Shown here one piece after another: positions 7,972-11,369 of a stretch of 11,369 bases of DNA. The DNA is taken from assembly GCA_039809405.1 (NCBI GenBank), contig JBDHUX010000024.1:1-11369 (forward strand), written 5' to 3'. The DNA is from JBDHUX01 sp039809405. Its GTDB lineage: Bacteria; Patescibacteriota; Gracilibacteria; Absconditabacterales; Absconditicoccaceae. The translations under genes were made by a program, and so were the position numbers. The first letter of the stretch is position 1. Each line of letters opens with the position of its first letter. The notes under the pieces are model-generated. The model was not told where the DNA came from, did no database searches, and saw only the letters and a list, made by a program, of their open reading frames with translations.

Positions 7972-9029
7972 TCATTTTTGATAACGGTATTTAATGGATC
8001 TAGTTCTATCATCTTGAGCAATACCTTATGGTAATTTCATTCATCCTTTAATTCTTTGTATAGTCTTGCGAGTATCTCTAGGTAATCAAATTTATTTGGT
8101 CTAAGTGATATAGCTCTTTCTACAGCATCTATACTTGATACCATGTCATCTAAATTGTATTTGATCTCTGCCATAGTTATGAGGTATTTATGGTTTTCTG
8201 GTCTGAGTTCTATAGCTTTACTAAGTAAATACTCTGCACTTTTTATATCACTAAGTTCTAAGTTTATAAGTCATAGGTGGTATAAAGATTTATCATCTTG
8301 ATCATTTAGTTCATACAATTTCTTATAAATACTCATTGATTTTTTCAAATCTCACTTATCAAAGTAAAAATCCGCAAGCATATAGTTTAGTTTTTCATCC
8401 TCTGGAAACTCCATAGTAGCTTGTACAAGTTTTTTTTCAAAATCATCCACAAGTCATCTCGCTTTCAAGTTTTCTATCTGAGATAGTAAGTGCTGATATA
8501 GAGACTGTTTTTTATTGATACTCTCCATCTGTACTGATGGGTTTTGCGTAGTTGAAGTATCGTCAGATCAGTCGGTCTGGTTATCTTTATCTCGTGTTGT
8601 ATCTCATCTTGGAGATAAATCTCATTGGGAGTCATCAGTAAGTTGACGGTCAGAAACAACCTCCTGACCTATTCTATCTTCTATATTCACAAGCTGATCT
8701 CCATCAATTTGTAATATATCAACTATAATTGAATCATCTAGATCAATTCCAATCTGATTACCTCAGTCATTTTCAACTGATTGGACTATCGTATCCGTAT
8801 CTAGCATTTTTTTTATTATATCATCATCAATATCATCAGTGTGCAAATGGTCTTGAGACAATTTGTTATCAGCGAACTCTTCTTCGTTTAATTGATTGCT
8901 ACTATTGGACTTATTTTTAAATAATTTAATAATATAAGATATAATCAGATATAGTATAATAGCAAAAAATATACATATAGTCATAAGTCGTATAATTACC
9001 TCAAATTTGACGATATTATCTATACTCAT
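7947..9029 (-). CDS. Membrane-anchored TPR-repeat protein
   Basis: The 360-residue product has an N-terminal membrane helix (about residues 10-37). A long acidic, low-complexity linker rich in Asp/Asn/Ser follows (about 45-165, with many DD and ID runs). The C-terminal half is helical and made of TPR-like repeats. Examples are 'PEDEKLNYMLADFYFDKGDLKKSMSIYKKLYELN', then a unit ending 'SAEYLLSKAIELRPEN', and another ending 'AVERAISLRPN'. The final unit ends 'LKMIELDPLN'. The repeat spacing of about 34 residues and the -A-ELxP ends are typical. TPRs bind other proteins. With prsW directly downstream, an envelope protein-complex or proteolysis scaffold is conceivable but not shown. Six or more TGA codons are read as Gly, including the last residue before the TAG. 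It has a strong promoter but no Shine-Dalgarno sequence. The short gap to prsW suggests an operon. Confidence 0.82.
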
Positions 9030-9064
9030 AAGTTAATTATAATAATCTAGTAAAAATAGATCGT

Positions 9065-9092
9065 ATTATATAAAATTTAATAATAAAGTCAA
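9065..9092 (-). promoter_or_regulatory. Strong promoter of the TPR-prsW operon
   Basis: TTGACT (9092-9087), 16-bp spacer, perfect TATAAT (9070-9065) on the minus strand, 36 bp before the ATG at 9029. It is divergent from the promoter of the small plus-strand gene; the two -35 elements face away from each other over about 24 bp. Confidence 0.65.
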
Positions 9093-9115
9093 ATATAAAG
9101 AAATAAAAAAATAGA

Positions 9116-9143
9116 TTGACAAATAATATCACTTAGTTATAAA
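9116..9143 (+). promoter_or_regulatory. Strong promoter of the small membrane-protein gene
   Basis: Perfect TTGACA (9116-9121), 16-bp spacer, TATAAA (9138-9143). The expected transcript would begin near 9150, leaving a 5' leader of about 15 nt before the ATG at 9165, so the mRNA is nearly leaderless. Confidence 0.65.
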
Positions 9144-9164
9144 ATAGTTACTAAAATATAATGT

Positions 9165-9308
9165 ATGAGAAGGAAGTTTAAAGATCTACCCGAACACGAG
9201 CAAATTGCTCGTGCGGGGGTAGGAGCGATTTGTTTTATGGTCATTGTGATGATCATAATATTATCCGCTCTATTGTTTTTAGCATTCAGGTTATTCTGTA
9301 AATGCTAA
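9165..9308 (+). CDS. 47-residue single-pass membrane protein of unknown function
   Basis: The frame encodes a basic, hydrophilic N-terminus (MRRKFKDLPEHEQIARAG), a hydrophobic helix of about 25 residues (about 19-43) and a short tail with two cysteines (FCKC). It is bounded by a strong promoter 22 bp upstream and a clear intrinsic terminator 9 bases after the stop, forming a complete one-gene transcription unit of about 215 nt. There are no TGA, CGA or CGG codons. An ATG four bases earlier (9161) opens only a 6-codon frame and is unlikely to be used, though it could interfere. The coding region contains a long hairpin, GC-rich for this genome (9186-9222), so the RNA itself may have a role. 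I do not recognise a family. A regulatory or toxin-like small membrane peptide is possible but unproven. Confidence 0.6.
   Translation: MRRKFKDLPEHEQIARAGVGAICFMVIVMIIILSALLFLAFRLFCKC
9186..9222 (+). other. Strong nested hairpin inside the small ORF
   Basis: CACGAGCAA (9195-9203) pairs with TTGCTCGTG (9205-9213) as a perfect 9-bp palindrome with one central base. Outside it CTACCC (9186-9191) pairs with GGGTAG (9217-9222) across a 3x3 internal loop. In a region this AT-rich, a 15-bp stem with a GC-rich base stands out. It lies at codons 8-20, where it could hinder or regulate translation, or serve as a protein-binding site. Confidence 0.75.
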
Positions 9309-9316
9309 AAAACAAC

Positions 9317-9367
9317 AAACCACCTATTGTATCAAGTTATAACTTGTGCATCTATAAGGTGGTTTTT
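9317..9367 (+). terminator. Intrinsic terminator, probably bidirectional
   Basis: AAACCACCT (9317-9325) pairs with AGGTGGTTT (9357-9365), and the run of T continues to 9367. Inside the loop is a second perfect palindrome, CAAGTTATAACTTG (9333-9346), so the structure is two-tiered. On the minus strand the stem is followed by GTTGTTTTTTAG, so it can also end transcripts of the convergent gene at 9392-9955. Confidence 0.85.
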
Positions 9368-9391
9368 ATTATAGTCTAAGGTGATTATGCT

Positions 9392-9955
9392 TTAAAGTAA
9401 AATATCTGTGATGTTTGATCTATACCTTTCTATAGCTATCTTTCGATCCATTTCAGAGTCTGGGTTGTTGATATATTTTTTCAAATCACTTTCTTGCATA
9501 TATTGGATAGTTCTCTTTATAAGATCTTCGTTCTCTAAATCTCATCTATACTTTGATAATTTTGCCATACCTCTATATCTTTTGTATCGATCGAGTATAT
9601 TGTTCAGATCTTTCTTATTTAGTAGATCTCCATTTTGAACAAAGTAATACCTCACTGCACTATTATAAATATAAACAGCATTATCTTCGGTAACAGGCTT
9701 ATTTGATTGAGAAACTATATCATTAATGTCTTTAAAATATCAGACCATACTCTTATAGTATCACATCTTATTACTATTATCAAGGTATCAAAATATTTGT
9801 ATAAGCTGATTTATGAAATCTTTGGAATCTTTATCTCGATTTCTAAACTTACCGTAAGTAATTTTATTATTTGAAGCATTGTTGGATATGATAAGGTTAA
9901 ATTTATTTTTTACATCACCCCATGACATATTTATTATATCTTGCTTATTGTTCAT
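9392..9955 (-). CDS. Hypothetical protein, soluble, probably helical
   Basis: A 187-residue protein of no family I recognise. No signal peptide or membrane helix is visible. It is rich in Asn, Asp, Lys, Tyr and Ile and looks all-helical, with segments such as 'NAVYIYNSAVRYYFVQNGDLLNKKDLNNIL' and a C-terminal half of charged helices (LIKRTIQYMQESDLKKYI). Four TGA codons are read as Gly (IFGYLD, KMGYYK, MVGYF, YRGDL), three of them before Tyr, so the standard frame would be cut repeatedly. Three CGA codons sit at positions with no known reference. It lies 51 bases downstream of another unknown gene on the same strand and is probably cotranscribed with it, ending at the shared terminator at 9317-9367. 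Start chosen at ATG 9955; no Shine-Dalgarno sequence. Confidence 0.75.
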
Positions 9956-10006
9956 CTAGCTTATCATTATTATAGTAATAAAAGTAACAAATTTTATAGG
10001 ATAATA

Positions 10007-10537
10007 TTATAACTTATCTCATAAGATAATATCGAGAGACTTACCTACTACAATCTCCTTCAAATCGGGTCTATTCCACTTTATATCACAGATATAAGTT
10101 ATATATGGCAAAAAATCTATCTTAGCACGATCGTGTTCTTCTGCTCATGACAGCAAATACCCTAATGTCTTTTTTATCTTTATAATATGGGTACTATCTC
10201 CTTTATAATTATTAAATAAGCTTAATACTCTATTTTGAAAAGAACTAGAAATATTTTTTGACTTAAACAAAAACTCCGGATTATTTATAAAATATCTAAT
10301 ACTCTTGATCATCCTATCTTTATCACTGAGCACACTATTTGGATCTCGCAACCCATGTTCTATACCAAACATTGATATCATATCTGCTAACTCGTCTATA
10401 TGAGATAGTATCAATTCTTTATCACATAGCATATTACAATCATGAGTGTGATTAGTTTCTATATTTCACCTTGTATTAGAAATAAGATCTCTATCAACAT
10501 CATCAGTGATTCAATTTATCCCTATTTTTTTAAACAT
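10007..10537 (-). CDS. Hypothetical protein with an N-terminal His/Cys cluster
   Basis: A 176-residue protein that I cannot assign. The first 40 residues contain NHTHDCNMLC, a His-x-His-x-Cys-x3-Cys cluster that could bind a metal. Helical segments follow (ELILSHIDELADMISMFGIEHGL, RMIKSIRYFINNPEFLF) and a C-terminal part with AEEHDRAKIDFLPYITYICDIKWN. There is no membrane segment. Reading only from the internal ATG at 10432 would drop the first 35 residues. With TGA as Gly the frame runs back through two TGA codons (INGIT, TRGNI) to ATG 10537, which follows a good promoter at a suitable distance. Two further TGA codons occur near the C-terminus (SGAEE, LGDKL). It is the first gene of a likely two-gene unit with the gene at 9392-9955. 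Function unknown; frame and start well supported. Confidence 0.75.
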
Positions 10538-10568
10538 CTCGAAAAGAATATATAAATTTATATAAATA

Positions 10569-10596
10569 TTTATAAAAAATATGTATATTATGTCAA
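10569..10596 (-). promoter_or_regulatory. Promoter of the two-gene hypothetical operon
   Basis: Perfect TTGACA (10596-10591), 16-bp spacer, TATAAA (10574-10569) on the minus strand, 31 bp before the ATG at 10537. It has the same hexamers and spacing as the promoter at 9116-9143. Confidence 0.65.
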
Positions 10597-10882
10597 TAGT
10601 ATTTTATACTATCACAAAAGTATATAAACATTATAAATAGAACTTATAAATTTTATAATGATCTAGTTAGTTCCTATTTTAGATCTAGCTCAAGTAAGAA
10701 ATTCTCTAGCCATAGATGGAAAATATCATAATAGTGGATTACAGTGATAGGAAGTGACACATGAGGTTCTATTATTATAGTTTTTCTTTTCTATAAAAAA
10801 GGAAATAAGTAGTAATGTATAAGTTTTATGAACTATAAAAGTTAATAGGTGCTTTATGGATAGTACAAATAACGTAATCATC
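10597..10882. other. Gene-free stretch between serS and the hypothetical operon
   Basis: Both frames sets are closed by TAA/TAG even with TGA as sense, and no tRNA-like cloverleaf is seen. Two GATCTAG copies occur near 10660 and 10682. A weak 5-bp stem, TATAG/CTATA, with a T-rich loop near 10777-10796 could end serS transcripts on the minus strand but is not convincing. Nothing else recognisable. Confidence 0.5.
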
Positions 10883-11369
10883 CTATCTTCATATCACCTT
10901 CTTACTTCACATATAAGGCTGTAAAACTTCTGGGATAGCTATGCTACCATCTAGTTGTTGATAGTTCTCTATGATAGCAACCATAGTCCTACCAAGTGCA
11001 ATAGCTGTAGCATCATTCATATGTACAAATCATTTACGACCAATGTCACTTTTATCTTTGAATCTTGTATTGAGTCTTCTTGCTTGATAATCAGTCACAT
11101 AATCTGCGCTATGTGTTTCACGATATTTTCACTGAGATGGTATCCAGGTATTGATATCTATGTGTCTATAATCTACAGCTCACATATCACCAGTACAACA
11201 AAGCATCACTTCATATGGCAAACCGAGTTGCTGAACTAAATATTCCTGTACAGCTATCATAAACAAGTGCTCTTCCATACCTTGATCCGGGGTTGTAAAT
11301 GTTTCCATCTCAAGTTTATCAAACTGGTGCTGTCTGATCATACCTTTGGTATCTTTACCATAACTTCAG
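10883..11369 (-). CDS. serS: Seryl-tRNA synthetase, C-terminal part
   Basis: SerRS charges tRNA-Ser with serine. The visible 161 residues are the C-terminal half of the class II catalytic core. The window opens in motif 2 (GSYGKDTKGMIRQHQFDKLEM). It continues through EYLVQQLGLPYEVMLCCTGDMGAVDYRHIDINTWIPSQGKYRETHSADYVTDYQARRLNTRF and ends with GRTMVAIIENYQQLDGSIAIPEVLQPYMG. TGA supplies conserved glycines (GDMG, PYMG, the first residue of GSYGKDT). The class II motif 3 segment reads HMNDATAIALGRT where most bacterial SerRS have HTLNGSGLAVGRT, a notable divergence. The stop is TAG at 10885-10883, after a normal C-terminal length. The N-terminal tRNA-binding coiled coil and motif 1 lie beyond the window. 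Confidence 0.94.

Noticed and set aside
10955..11239. 94-codon plus-strand ORF
   Set aside because: It is antisense to serS, which has clear class II synthetase motifs.
1..11369. UGA=Trp (mycoplasma-like code 4)
   Set aside because: TGA codons fall on conserved glycines and TGG is used at Trp positions, so Gly is the consistent reading.

Overview
The window is AT-rich and can only be read as intact genes if in-frame TGA codes for glycine. TGA falls on invariant glycines of well-known families: the GPGKG loop of RsmA, the GGQ of release factor 1, and TM1 of MscL. TGG still codes for Trp. This is translation table 25, known from the candidate phyla Absconditabacteria (SR1) and Gracilibacteria. 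A second anomaly narrows it further. Codons CGA and CGG, normally Arg, sit at positions that in the families are Phe/Trp or hydrophobic: the LspA NxGxxF motif, the LspA VxDF motif, the CCA-enzyme segment before RRDFT, and a PrsW membrane helix. That fits a CGA/CGG-to-Trp reassignment, which I recall being reported for Absconditabacterales, so an SR1-type ultra-small, probably host-associated bacterium is the best guess. A standard-code gene finder would break nearly every gene here into short fragments.

Plus strand, 1-2509: the tail of an unknown membrane protein overlaps rsmA (16S rRNA dimethyltransferase). A small TrbC/VirB2-like pilin and an FtsQ/DivIB-like protein follow, each with its own promoter. 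Then comes lspA (signal peptidase II, minus strand, 2743-3138), divergent from a short mscL-like channel gene (3212-3499) and sharing an overlapping promoter region with it.

Minus strand, 3600-9029: the order of transcription is tpr membrane protein, prsW-like protease, dsbB, prfA (RF1), cca (tRNA nucleotidyltransferase). A 20-bp tandem repeat array (6381-6474) fills the space between dsbB and prfA. Between 9030 and 9370 lies a divergent promoter region and a very small plus-strand gene for a 47-residue membrane protein. That gene carries a strong hairpin inside its coding region and ends at a clear, probably bidirectional, terminator.

Minus strand, 9392-11369: two unrecognised genes (187 and 176 aa), the upstream one with a strong promoter, then a 345-base gap, then the 3' end of serS.

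Functionally the window mixes core translation and RNA-maturation genes (rsmA, prfA, cca, serS) with cell-envelope genes (pilin, FtsQ-like, LspA, MscL, DsbB, PrsW). No tRNA, rRNA, CRISPR array, phage gene or insertion sequence was seen. Most starts have no visible Shine-Dalgarno sequence, and the clearest promoters share a 16-bp spacer. The main novelty is the doubly altered genetic code, including a release factor whose catalytic GGQ is itself written UGA UGA CAA.
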